The position numbers and the translations under genes were made by a program. Positions 1 to 6,781 of a DNA stretch of 15,592 bases are shown in pieces; the first letter of the stretch is position 1; every line of letters begins with the position of its first letter. This stretch comes from Gammaproteobacteria bacterium (GTDB taxonomy: Bacteria > Pseudomonadota > Gammaproteobacteria > HK1), in contig JABDQX010000264.1 of the NCBI GenBank assembly GCA_013042035.1, positions 1-15,592 on the forward strand, written 5' to 3'. Below the pieces are notes generated by a model. It was not told the DNA's origin and did not search any database. It worked only from the letters and a program-made list of their open reading frames with translations.

Positions 1-730
1 GGCCATATAGTTCACGGCCTTTATGAAATACGGAAGTCTCCGGAGTATTGAGATACTTCGGTGTCCCTTCACCCAATACACGACCGCCAAAACCAATGAC
101 ACGCCCCCGTCCATCACGGATGGGAAACATGATGCGATTGCGAAAGCGATCGTAGAAACTTCCCCCCTCTTTGCTAGTGATTAGGCCAGCCTCAACCAAA
201 TGCAGGCGTACCGTTTCCGTTCGGCCAAAGACTTTGACTAGGGTATTCCAGTCAGGTGGCGCATAACCGATACTGAAATCGGACACAATTTTCGGGTTCA
301 ATTGACGGTGCTTAAGATAAGCTACAGCTTGGGCGGCACCGGGATAGTCATACAGCTGGCGAGAATAAAATTGGGCAACTTCCTCCAAGATTCCGTATAG
401 ATGAGAAAAATCGGCTGTTTTGTTGCCTGACTCTTGCGGCACCTCCATGCCAACTCGTTCAGCCAGCGCACGCACGGCATCCACAAAGCCCATGTGCGCA
501 TAATCCATAAGAAAGCTGATGGCCGAGCCATGGGCACCACAACCAAAACAGTGATAAAACTGCTTAGTGTTGCTAACGGTAAACGAGGGGGTTTTTTCGC
601 TATGAAAAGGGCAATTCGCAGTGTGCTCTTTACCCTTTTTGCTTAGCTGTACATATTCATCGACAACCTCCACGATATCGACTCGCGACAGGAGGTCGTC
701 AATGAACGATTGGGGAATGCGGCCTGACAT
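1..730 (-). CDS. dnaG: DNA primase DnaG (N-terminal part; 3' end outside window)
   Basis: DNA primase makes the RNA primers used by the replisome and acts with the DnaB helicase at the fork. The first 243 codons are visible; the gene continues past the left edge, so the TOPRIM catalytic core and helicase-binding domain are not seen. The N-terminal zinc-binding domain is intact: Cys40, His43, Cys61 and Cys64 lie in CPFHSEKTPSF and YHCFGCG, matching the positions in E. coli primase. The start of the core follows, with the family motif FRNRIMFPIRD. I place the start at the ATG at 730, because the protein then begins MSGRIPQSFIDDLL as in the family and a GAGG lies 9 bases upstream. It follows rpsU by 57 bp with no clear terminator between them, so the two are probably co-transcribed. 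This is a confident call from sequence alone. Confidence 0.97.
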   Translation of the reverse strand, partial: MSGRIPQSFIDDLLSRVDIVEVVDEYVQLSKKGKEHTANCPFHSEKTPSFTVSNTKQFYHCFGCGAHGSAISFLMDYAHMGFVDAVRALAERVGMEVPQESGNKTADFSHLYGILEEVAQFYSRQLYDYPGAAQAVAYLKHRQLNPKIVSDFSIGYAPPDWNTLVKVFGRTETVRLHLVEAGLITSKEGGSFYDRFRNRIMFPIRDGRGRVIGFGGRVLGEGTPKYLNTPETSVFHKGRELYG

Positions 731-787
731 CCCTGTATTCCTCAAGGCAGCGAGACCTATTTTGGAATAAGAAGTCCGGACGGTATT

Positions 788-1063
788 TTATCCCGACATC
801 CTGGAACCGAAACGGCGCGCTGGTTGTTGTTGGCGCTGCGGTCCTCGAACAGTTCCGCCCGCCCGACGAAGATTATCACGTGCGACTTTTTTGAGGTGAC
901 GCTTCACCGCAGCCGCGGCTTTTCGCTTCCGAACGCTTGTTGGTTTCTCGTAAAACTCCCGCCGGCGCACCTCGGTAAGAATTCCAGCCTTTTCGCATGC
1001 GCGCTTGAAGCGCCGCATCGCTACATCAAAAGATTCATTTTCTCGTACTTTTACTGTCGGCAT
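788..1063 (-). CDS. rpsU: 30S ribosomal protein S21 with C-terminal extension
   Basis: S21 is a small basic protein of the 30S subunit that helps base-pairing of mRNA with the 16S 3' end at initiation. The core (residues 1-70) is canonical: it opens MPTVKVRENESFDVAMRRFK and contains EVRRREFYEKPTSVRKRKA. I chose the ATG at 1063 because the family begins MPxVKVREN. An in-frame ATG at 1072 and a TTG at 1087 lie upstream but would add residues the family lacks. No strong Shine-Dalgarno sequence is visible. The protein has 91 residues, about 20 more than the usual 70-71. The extra tail after Gly70 is rich in Gln, Arg and Gly (it includes RQQQPARRFGSRMSG). dnaG follows closely, which is the normal order of the macromolecular-synthesis operon. 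Confidence 0.95.
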   Translation of the reverse strand: MPTVKVRENESFDVAMRRFKRACEKAGILTEVRRREFYEKPTSVRKRKAAAAVKRHLKKVARDNLRRAGGTVRGPQRQQQPARRFGSRMSG

Positions 1064-1090
1064 TAGTACCATCAATCCATATTTCAATGG

Positions 1091-1111
1091 TAATTTTGCG
1101 TCGCAAAATTA
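1091..1111. repeat. Near-perfect 21-bp palindrome upstream of rpsU
   Basis: TAATTTTGCG and CGCAAAATTA are exact 10-bp inverted arms around a single T. The element sits 28 bp upstream of the rpsU start codon. It could be an operator, or a hairpin in the rpsU leader that affects processing or translation. A transcription terminator is less likely, because no T-run follows on the minus strand. Function is inferred; the symmetry is directly visible. Confidence 0.6.
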
Positions 1112-1114
1112 CAT

Positions 1115-1141
1115 AACCCCGCCTTGCGGGGCAAAGGGGTT
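1115..1141 (-). other. GC-rich hairpin in the pnp-rpsU intergenic region
   Basis: CCCCGC (1117-1122) pairs with GCGGGG (1126-1131) around a CTT loop. The outer AACCCC (1115-1120) could instead pair with GGGGTT (1136-1141), giving a competing structure. On the minus strand the stem is followed by TTATGTAATTTT, a poor T-tract. It may therefore be a weak terminator after pnp, or a stabilising and processing structure ahead of rpsU. Confidence 0.45.
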
Positions 1142-1164
1142 AAAAGAATTATCAAAAACCATGG

Positions 1165-1178
1165 TGCCCTACTGGGCA
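1165..1178 (-). terminator. Possible weak intrinsic terminator or 3' hairpin after pnp
   Basis: TGCCC and GGGCA form a 5-bp stem with a 4-base loop, 37 bp beyond the pnp stop codon. On the transcribed minus strand it is followed by CCATGG and then TTTTT, so the T-run is displaced by about six bases. A smaller stem, TCCGA(N5)TCGGA at 1199-1213, sits directly after the stop codon. Either could protect the pnp 3' end. Termination efficiency cannot be judged from the sequence. Confidence 0.35.
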
Positions 1179-1214
1179 AAATTCCGGAAATTGTGTTTTC
1201 CGATATATTCGGAC

Positions 1215-3311
1215 TTATTTCGCCTCTCCGGCACCCACGGCCTTCATGCTCAATCGTATTCGTCCTTGTTTATCGATCTCCAACACCTTCACCTTGACGA
1301 TATCGCCCTCTCTCAGTTTATCGCTAACGTTCTGAACTCGTTCGTCGGATATCTGAGAGATATGTACCAAACCGTCTTTACCAGGCAAAATATTCACGAA
1401 CGCACCAAAATCCATTAGTTTCGCAACTCGTCCATCGTAGATCACACCGACTTCCACATCGGCCGTAATCTGTTCTATACGTCGCTTGGCTTCTTCACCT
1501 GCAATGCTATCTACCGATGCAATTTTGACTATCCCGTCATCATCAATGTCGATAGTAGCACCTGTCTCCTCGGTGATGGCACGAATTGTTGCACCACCCT
1601 TGCCAATAACATCCCTGATTTTATCCGGGCGGACACGCATGGTAATTATCCGTGGTGCATAGTTGGACATTTCAGTTCGAGGTTGCTCGATTGCTTTACT
1701 CATTTCGTCAAGAATATGGAATCGGCCCTCTTTTGCTTGGCTCAGTGCCGCTTCCATAATTTCTCGGGTAATTCCCTTGATCTTGATGTCCATCTGCAGT
1801 GCGGTCACGCCATCTCGGGTTCCTGCCACTTTGAAATCCATATCACCCAGATGATCCTCATCTCCCATGATGTCGGAGAGAACAACAAACTGCTCTTCTC
1901 CCTTAATCAGGCCCATGGCAATCCCGGCAACCGGTGCCTTGATTGGTACCCCTGCATCCATAAGAGAAAGCGTTGTACCACAAACGGATGCCATAGAACT
2001 GGAGCCGTTGGATTCGGTGATTTCAGAAACCACACGGATCACATAGGGGAATTCCTCAAGGCTTGGGATCACCGCTTGGACGCCACGCTTTGCCAAACGA
2101 CCGTGTCCAATCTCGCGCCGTTTCGGAGAACCCACGCGCCCTGTTTCTCCCACGCAATAGGGTGGAAAATTATAGTGGAACAAGAATGGTTCTCGCCGTT
2201 CTCCTTCAATGGCATCGACAAACTGAGCATCCCGTTCCGTACCTAGGGTCGCAACGACAAGGGCTTGGGTTTCTCCGCGTGTAAATAATGCCGAACCATG
2301 AGTTCGCGGCAATATGCCAACTCGGCTCGATATGTCACGCACCGTACGATTATTTCTCCCATCAATTCGTGACTCACCAGCCAATATGCGACTTCGGACC
2401 GTGGATTTTTCCAGTTTTTCCAGCGCGCTCGATATTTCCTGCGGACTCCATTTCGGTTTGTCGCCACTACTCAAGGCATCTACAACGGATGCTTTAATCT
2501 CGGCGACTCGCTGTTGACGCTGAAGCTTATCAACAACACGGTATGCTTCGCCCATCGTTGCGCCACATACCTCTTCGATCTGCTGCCGTAACTCTTGATT
2601 TTCTTCCGGCAATCGCCATTCCCACGCGGGTTTGCCAACTTGCTCTGCCATCTCTCGTATCGCGGAGATAACAGGTTGAAGTTCCTTGTGACCAAATAGT
2701 ACCGCGTTCAACATGATCTCTTCCGACAATTCCTTTGCCTCGGACTCCACCATGAGAACCGCCTGCTCTGTACCAGCAACAACCAAGTCCAGCGCTGAGT
2801 CTTGCAGTTGGGACAGAGTTGGATTGAGGATGAACTGATCCTCCAAATATCCAACCCGCGCGGCACCGATCGGGCCATCAAATGGCACACCGGAAATGGC
2901 CATGGCCGCGGAGGCGCCTATAAGGGAAGGAATATCCGGGTCAATATCCGGATCCAGAGACATAACCGTCGCGATAACTTGAACTTCGTTATGAAAACCT
3001 TTGGGGAAAAGCGGACGCAGAGGACGGTCGATGAGGCGCGAGGTTAAAATCTCCTTTTCGCTAGGACGTCCCTCTCGCCGGAAAAAACTGCCGGGAATTC
3101 GACCTGCCGCGTAGGTCTTTTCCTGATAGTCAATGGTCAATGGGAGGAAATCCTTCCCTTCCCTTGCCTGATGTTCGGCAACCACGGTAACCAGTACGTG
3201 GGTATCCCCAAGACAAGCCATTACGGCTCCCGCTGCCTGACGCGCTATATCTCCCGTTTCTAATGTCAACGTATGGGAGCCATAGGGTAAAACCTTCTTG
3301 ATAGAAGTCAT
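1215..3311 (-). CDS. pnp: Polyribonucleotide nucleotidyltransferase (PNPase)
   Basis: PNPase degrades RNA from the 3' end by phosphorolysis, releasing nucleoside diphosphates; it works as a trimer and in the RNA degradosome. At 698 residues it has the normal length and all domains: RNase PH 1 (about 5-145, with FFRREGRP at 77-84), a helical linker (about 150-300), RNase PH 2 (about 315-545), KH (about 553-612, GKGG loop 570-573) and S1 (from about 621). Asp486 and Asp492 in GDEDHLGDMDFK match the catalytic aspartates of E. coli PNPase. The ATG start is supported by AAGGA six bases upstream. It lies 38 bp after rpsO, the standard rpsO-pnp order. No RNase III-type long hairpin is visible in that short gap, so the autoregulatory leader known in E. 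coli is not obvious here. Confidence 0.98.
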   Translation of the reverse strand: MTSIKKVLPYGSHTLTLETGDIARQAAGAVMACLGDTHVLVTVVAEHQAREGKDFLPLTIDYQEKTYAAGRIPGSFFRREGRPSEKEILTSRLIDRPLRPLFPKGFHNEVQVIATVMSLDPDIDPDIPSLIGASAAMAISGVPFDGPIGAARVGYLEDQFILNPTLSQLQDSALDLVVAGTEQAVLMVESEAKELSEEIMLNAVLFGHKELQPVISAIREMAEQVGKPAWEWRLPEENQELRQQIEEVCGATMGEAYRVVDKLQRQQRVAEIKASVVDALSSGDKPKWSPQEISSALEKLEKSTVRSRILAGESRIDGRNNRTVRDISSRVGILPRTHGSALFTRGETQALVVATLGTERDAQFVDAIEGERREPFLFHYNFPPYCVGETGRVGSPKRREIGHGRLAKRGVQAVIPSLEEFPYVIRVVSEITESNGSSSMASVCGTTLSLMDAGVPIKAPVAGIAMGLIKGEEQFVVLSDIMGDEDHLGDMDFKVAGTRDGVTALQMDIKIKGITREIMEAALSQAKEGRFHILDEMSKAIEQPRTEMSNYAPRIITMRVRPDKIRDVIGKGGATIRAITEETGATIDIDDDGIVKIASVDSIAGEEAKRRIEQITADVEVGVIYDGRVAKLMDFGAFVNILPGKDGLVHISQISDERVQNVSDKLREGDIVKVKVLEIDKQGRIRLSMKAVGAGEAK

Positions 3312-3322
3312 TAGTATTCCTT

Positions 3323-3355
3323 AAAAAGCTATCTGCCCTTGATAAAAAGCTATCT
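3323..3355. repeat. 12-bp direct repeat across the rpsO-pnp junction
   Basis: AAAAAGCTATCT occurs at 3323-3334 and again at 3344-3355, with starts 21 bp apart. One copy overlaps the rpsO stop codon and the other lies next to the pnp ribosome-binding site. The most economical explanation is a small local duplication that lengthened the spacer. A regulatory role is possible but unsupported. Confidence 0.6.
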
Positions 3356-3619
3356 ACGAAGCCCAAGACGACGAATAAGGGCACGGTAGCGTTCGACATC
3401 CTTTCGTTTCAGATATTCAAGCAACTTTCGGCGTTGGCTGACTCTTTTTATCAGCCCATGCCGGGAGTGATGATCATGGGTGTGGGTTTTGAAGTGTTCC
3501 GTAAGATGCTGAATGTGGCTGGACAACAGCGCAATCTGTACCTCGGGTGAGCCAGTATCTTCCGGAGCTCGTCGGAAATCCTCGATGATTTGTGGTTTGT
3601 TCTCTATGTTCAGTGCCAT
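3350..3619 (-). CDS. rpsO: 30S ribosomal protein S15
   Basis: S15 is a primary 16S rRNA-binding protein that nucleates assembly of the 30S platform. The ORF encodes exactly the family's 89 residues. It carries the conserved signatures DTGSPEVQIA near residues 21-30 and the DHHSRHGL turn followed by RRKLLEYLKRKD. The ATG start at 3619 gives the standard N-terminus apart from one inserted-looking segment (MALNIENKPQII). An AAGGT lies about 11 bases upstream, so the ribosome-binding site is only moderate. It is followed by pnp after 38 bp. Upstream is a 365-bp gap, so it probably has its own promoter rather than depending only on read-through from truB. S15 often represses its own translation through a leader structure; I see a palindrome in the leader but cannot fold it confidently. 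Confidence 0.97.
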   Translation of the reverse strand: MALNIENKPQIIEDFRRAPEDTGSPEVQIALLSSHIQHLTEHFKTHTHDHHSRHGLIKRVSQRRKLLEYLKRKDVERYRALIRRLGLRR

Positions 3620-3984
3620 AATTTCTATTTACCTTGTAACTTCTTATGATCTGCTTGCAAGCAACAACCGAGAAATTACATATTTAATCTGCGATTTTAT
3701 CTGCCGGGACCTTATGAAAGATTGGTCAAACCTCGCCAGAATCGAAGCCATTTTACCTCTCCCATCCTCTTCCAAACAAGGTTAGGTACTCAACAAAATT
3801 TGCCCTGCCTTCACATGCAACTTTTTCGGTAAGCGGTTTTCTCAAGCGCGCTATTCTTCCACGGTATCCTTTTCCAGCTTGGAACCCATCAAAAACAACG
3901 GATCTGGAAAAAACCTTACACGAGTTTCCCCTGCGATAAATTCTTGCTTCACACCGCAAGGACCCATAATCTTTCATAGAAAAA
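3620..3984. other. Intergenic region between truB and rpsO, with palindrome and inverted repeats
   Basis: This 365-bp gap has no convincing gene. It holds a perfect 12-bp palindrome, TGCTTGCAAGCA (3652-3663), in the likely rpsO leader. It also holds a small hairpin TTCCA-GCT-TGGAA (3872-3884) that competes with a longer pairing of TTTTCCAG (3870-3877) with CTGGAAAA (3904-3911). Two overlapping minus-strand frames are open: 74 codons (3977-3753) and 38 codons (3967-3851, beginning MGPCGVKQEF). Neither has a Shine-Dalgarno sequence or a family I recognise. A TTGACC element is present on the minus strand near 3724-3729 but has no properly spaced -10, so I do not call a promoter. Confidence 0.5.
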
Positions 3985-4896
3985 TCATTTGAAAAGGCGT
4001 TTTGGCGCGACGCGGCCATCGTCCAAAATTTCACCAACACCCAAGAATCTCTGTTGAGCATTATAGAGCCTGACCTGCCCACGAGTCGGTGCGTGGGGAA
4101 CCAAAACCGGTTGTCCTTTTGTAAGGTAATAAGCTACATCTTCCGAAAGATCCACTCGCGGTCGATCGGAAAGCACGGCATCCGTAGGAAGCAATAAGGC
4201 ATCCAATGCCGAAAGGTCTTCTCCAGCTAACTCATGCAATCGTTCCAAAGTTACCATGCCTGTCTCATCAAAAGGGCCTGAACCAATACGGCGCAACGCC
4301 TGGACATGCCCACCGCAACCCAGCATCTCCCCGAAATCTTCCGCTAATGTTCGAATATAGGTTCCCTTGGAGCAACGGACATCCAGCTTCACCAATCCTT
4401 GCTCGAACGCCAAAAGCTGTAGTGCGTAAATAGTAATGGTACGTGGTTTTCGGTCCACTACCACGCCTTGTTGAGCCAGCCGATAGAGTCGCTGTCCTTT
4501 ATGCTTAATGGCAGAGTGCATCGGGGGAATTTGTTGGATTTCTCCTTGAAATCCGGTAAGAAGACGTTCTACCTGAACGCGGGTTATATGCCCAATCGGT
4601 CGCCTGACCAAGACTTCACCTTCGGCATCCCCAGTAGAAGTTTTTTCTCCCAAACGAATAACTGCCTGATAGTGCTTATCCGCACTTAAAAGGAACCCTG
4701 ATAGTTTCGTTGCCTCACCCATACAGATAGGCAGCAGTCCACTAGCAAGTTGGTCCAAACTACCGGTATGTCCAGCCTTTTGCGCATAGTATAGCCGTTT
4801 TACAACCTGTAGGACTTCATTGGAGCCCATGCCGATGGGTTTATCCAGGAGAAGAACACCCTGAATATCTCGCCCCTTTTTCCTTCGCCGATTCAT
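3985..4896 (-). CDS. truB: tRNA pseudouridine(55) synthase TruB
   Basis: TruB converts uridine 55 in the T-loop of tRNAs to pseudouridine and also acts as a tRNA-folding chaperone. The 303 residues match the proteobacterial form: N-terminal GRDIQGVLLLDKP (8-20), catalytic Asp48 in HTGSLDQLASG (43-53), the CSKGTYIRTLAEDFG motif, and a C-terminal PUA-like segment ending VGEILDDGRVAPKRLF. One oddity is that the residue after the catalytic Asp is Gln49 (codon CAA). The family motif is GxLDPxAxG, with a nearly invariant Pro there. The ATG start follows a strong AAAGGAGGAG directly upstream; the spacing is short, but the N-terminus matches the family. It lies 38 bp after rbfA and is probably co-transcribed with it. 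Confidence 0.97.
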   Translation of the reverse strand: MNRRRKKGRDIQGVLLLDKPIGMGSNEVLQVVKRLYYAQKAGHTGSLDQLASGLLPICMGEATKLSGFLLSADKHYQAVIRLGEKTSTGDAEGEVLVRRPIGHITRVQVERLLTGFQGEIQQIPPMHSAIKHKGQRLYRLAQQGVVVDRKPRTITIYALQLLAFEQGLVKLDVRCSKGTYIRTLAEDFGEMLGCGGHVQALRRIGSGPFDETGMVTLERLHELAGEDLSALDALLLPTDAVLSDRPRVDLSEDVAYYLTKGQPVLVPHAPTRGQVRLYNAQQRFLGVGEILDDGRVAPKRLFK

Positions 4897-4934
4897 CTCC
4901 TCCTTTCCATTTTAATTTTATCTCTACCTTCTTA

Positions 4935-5288
4935 TTACTCTTCAGAAATCACGGCATCGTCAATCAACGCTAACAGCTGAGCTGCTTGGTCGAAACTGCG
5001 ATCATATACGAATTTAAGCTTGGGTACGCCTCTTGCGTTGAGTCGACGGGCAAGATTTTTACGTAAAAAACCGGCTGCCCGCCATAGTGTAGCCAAAGTC
5101 TCTTCTATTTTCGCTGCTTCTTTTCCCGTGACATACACGGTAGCTTCCGTGAGATCGGAATTGATCTTGACCTCGGAAATGGTTAAGCCGCGTAAACGGG
5201 GATCACTTGTTTCCTTTGTAATCAAAACGGCAAGTTCACGCTGAATTTGATACGCTACTCGCTCCGCACGATTGAATTCTCTAGGCAT
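4935..5288 (-). CDS. rbfA: 30S ribosome-binding factor A
   Basis: RbfA binds the free 30S subunit near helix 1 of 16S rRNA and is needed for late 30S maturation, especially in the cold. The 117-residue product has the family's KH-like fold signatures: REFNRAERVAYQIQRELA at the N-terminus, the DPRLRGLTISEVKINSDLTEATVYV strand region, then LRKNLARRLNARGVPKLKFVYD. Length is normal. The ATG start at 5288 has a weak GGAA about eight bases upstream. It is followed by truB after 38 bp, as usual, but it is preceded by lpxA rather than infB, so it needs its own promoter or read-through from the envelope block. A hairpin lies just upstream. Confidence 0.96.
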   Translation of the reverse strand: MPREFNRAERVAYQIQRELAVLITKETSDPRLRGLTISEVKINSDLTEATVYVTGKEAAKIEETLATLWRAAGFLRKNLARRLNARGVPKLKFVYDRSFDQAAQLLALIDDAVISEE

Positions 5289-5310
5289 ATAATTCCGCGA
5301 ACAAAATTAT

Positions 5311-5332
5311 TTGTGCTCGATTAAGAGCATAA
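5311..5332 (-). other. Hairpin in the rbfA leader
   Basis: TTGTGCTC and GAGCATAA pair (eight pairs, one G-U) around a 6-base loop, about 22 bp upstream of the rbfA start. On the minus strand the following bases are ACAAATAATTTTG, too poor in T for a good intrinsic terminator. A leader structure for rbfA is as likely as an end for the lpxA transcript. The rest of the 174-bp gap (5289-5462) shows nothing I can name. Confidence 0.4.
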
Positions 5333-5462
5333 CTAACTGGATGCATAAACAACTTGTGCAATAGAACAAATGGCCTTTTATTCAAGAACGGTGTGCATTC
5401 GGAAAATCATTCGGGGCCTTTGTTTCTCCGACATGGATGAATTCCGGTGTAGTCTACATTTG

Positions 5463-6233
5463 TTAACGCACAATTCCTCGTGAAGAGCGCTGGAGAAAAT
5501 CAATGATTCTGTTGATGCCATCTCCCTCAGTCGCCATATTCTCCAGTTCCAGTAAAGCCTGTTCCAACGTATTCCCTCGTTTGTATATTATTTTGTAGGC
5601 TCTGCGTAACTTCTGTAATGCCTGTGCATCAAAACCACGACGTTTTAAGCCTACCACATTAATTCCATAGGGTTTTGCATAATTGCCAGCCACCATGACG
5701 TATGGTAAGACATCTTTTGTGATCGCCGAACCTCCTCCAGAAAAGCTATACGCTCCGATATTACAAAACTGATGTATGAGCGTGAATCCGCCAAGCGTTA
5801 CGAAATCTTCTACAACTACGTGACCCGCAAGTGCTGTTCCATTGGCGATCACATTATCATTGTTTACTTGGCAATCATGGGCAATATGTACATAGGCCAT
5901 AATCCAATTATCATTACCTACTTTTGTTACACCACCTCCCTGCATGGTGCCGCGGTTGAGGGTACAATATTCGCGAATGATATTTCTGTCCCCAATCGTA
6001 AGCAATGTACGTTCTCCATCATATTTTTTGTCTTGAGGCATACCTCCGATGGAATTGAACGGATAAATGTGATTATCTCGGCCAATGATGGTCGGGCCAT
6101 CAATCACGCAATGGGAACCAATCCAGGTACCCGCTGCGATCTCGACATCCGCACCAATAACGCTCCAGGGATCTACACGGACATCCGGCGCAAGGCGCGC
6201 TGCGGGATCAATGCTGGCATTTTCGTGTATCAC
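5463..6233 (-). CDS. lpxA: UDP-N-acetylglucosamine O-acyltransferase LpxA
   Basis: LpxA performs the first step of lipid A synthesis in the cytoplasm: transfer of a 3-hydroxyacyl chain from acyl carrier protein to the 3-OH of UDP-GlcNAc. The 256 residues form the expected left-handed beta helix of hexapeptide repeats, then a helical C-terminus containing GLKRRGF. The catalytic base is His119 in HIAHDC, equivalent to His125 of E. coli. Gly167 aligns with E. coli Gly173, the acyl-chain ruler, which argues for a long hydroxyacyl chain rather than the C10 type; this is inferred by alignment by eye. The start is GTG, overlapping the fabZ stop codon as GTGA, so translation is probably coupled. The usual next gene, lpxB, is absent: rbfA follows after 174 bp. 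Confidence 0.97.
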   Translation of the reverse strand: MIHENASIDPAARLAPDVRVDPWSVIGADVEIAAGTWIGSHCVIDGPTIIGRDNHIYPFNSIGGMPQDKKYDGERTLLTIGDRNIIREYCTLNRGTMQGGGVTKVGNDNWIMAYVHIAHDCQVNNDNVIANGTALAGHVVVEDFVTLGGFTLIHQFCNIGAYSFSGGGSAITKDVLPYVMVAGNYAKPYGINVVGLKRRGFDAQALQKLRRAYKIIYKRGNTLEQALLELENMATEGDGINRIIDFLQRSSRGIVR

Positions 6234-6706
6234 CCTTCCATACCCCGAAAAGCACCCATTAATTCGGCACTTGCAACCAGTTGATCATCGACTTTAGCCG
6301 TCACATCGATTTTCCATATTCCACGAGTCGTACGTAGGAATTCCGCATGGAAAATCAGTTGGTCCCCCGGTTCAACCGGTCTGCGGAAACGAGCCTTATC
6401 GATACCGACGAAATAATATTCCGATTTTTCCGTAAGCCGTGCATCGATATCTCGTAATGCAAGGAGACCGGCTGTCTGGGCCATGGCTTCCAAAATCAGC
6501 ACGGCCGGCATGAGTGGTCTACCCGGGAAATGCCCCTGAAAAAAATTCTCATTGAATGTAACGTTTTTCAACGCTACCAGAGATTTTTTCGGTGTGTAAT
6601 CCAATACACGATCAATCAATAAAAATGGGTAACGGTGAGGAAGATATTCAAGAATATCTTTTATATCCATGCGTTTCGCTTCTATGCTTTCAGATTTATT
6701 AGTCAT
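6230..6706 (-). CDS. fabZ: 3-hydroxyacyl-ACP dehydratase FabZ
   Basis: FabZ removes water from 3-hydroxyacyl-ACP in fatty acid elongation and competes with LpxA and LpxD for the same hydroxyacyl-ACP pool, which is why the genes cluster. The hot-dog fold motifs are present: LPHRYPFLLIDRV near the N-terminus, the catalytic His in GHFPG and, 14 residues later, the catalytic Glu in LEAMAQTAG. The start is uncertain. I use the ATG at 6706 (158 residues), which follows a weak GGAT. The ATG at 6670 (MDIKDILEYLPHR, 146 residues) fits the shortest family members. A GTG at 6733 is also in frame but has no ribosome-binding site. It overlaps lpxA by four bases and follows lpxD by about 75 bp. Confidence 0.96.
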   Translation of the reverse strand: MTNKSESIEAKRMDIKDILEYLPHRYPFLLIDRVLDYTPKKSLVALKNVTFNENFFQGHFPGRPLMPAVLILEAMAQTAGLLALRDIDARLTEKSEYYFVGIDKARFRRPVEPGDQLIFHAEFLRTTRGIWKIDVTAKVDDQLVASAELMGAFRGMEG

Positions 6707-6781
6707 TATCTGGATATCCAACAGGGTAGGCACTTAACAGATTGATTTATAATCATTAAAGTATCTTATATTTAAGGTGTA

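Noticed and set aside
1005..1418. 137-codon plus-strand frame across rpsU and the 3' end of pnp
   Set aside because: It is antisense to two certain genes and spans an intergenic hairpin region; it is a shadow of their codon pattern.
1683..2246. 187-codon plus-strand frame inside pnp
   Set aside because: Fully antisense to the conserved RNase PH 2 domain of PNPase, with no domain of its own.
3724..3729. TTGACC as a -35 box for rpsO
   Set aside because: The nearest good -10 (TAAAAT) is 24 bp away, too far for a sigma-70 promoter.
3753..3977. 74-codon minus-strand frame between truB and rpsO
   Set aside because: No ribosome-binding site and no recognisable family. An overlapping 38-codon frame (3967-3851) looks equally protein-like, so neither can be preferred.
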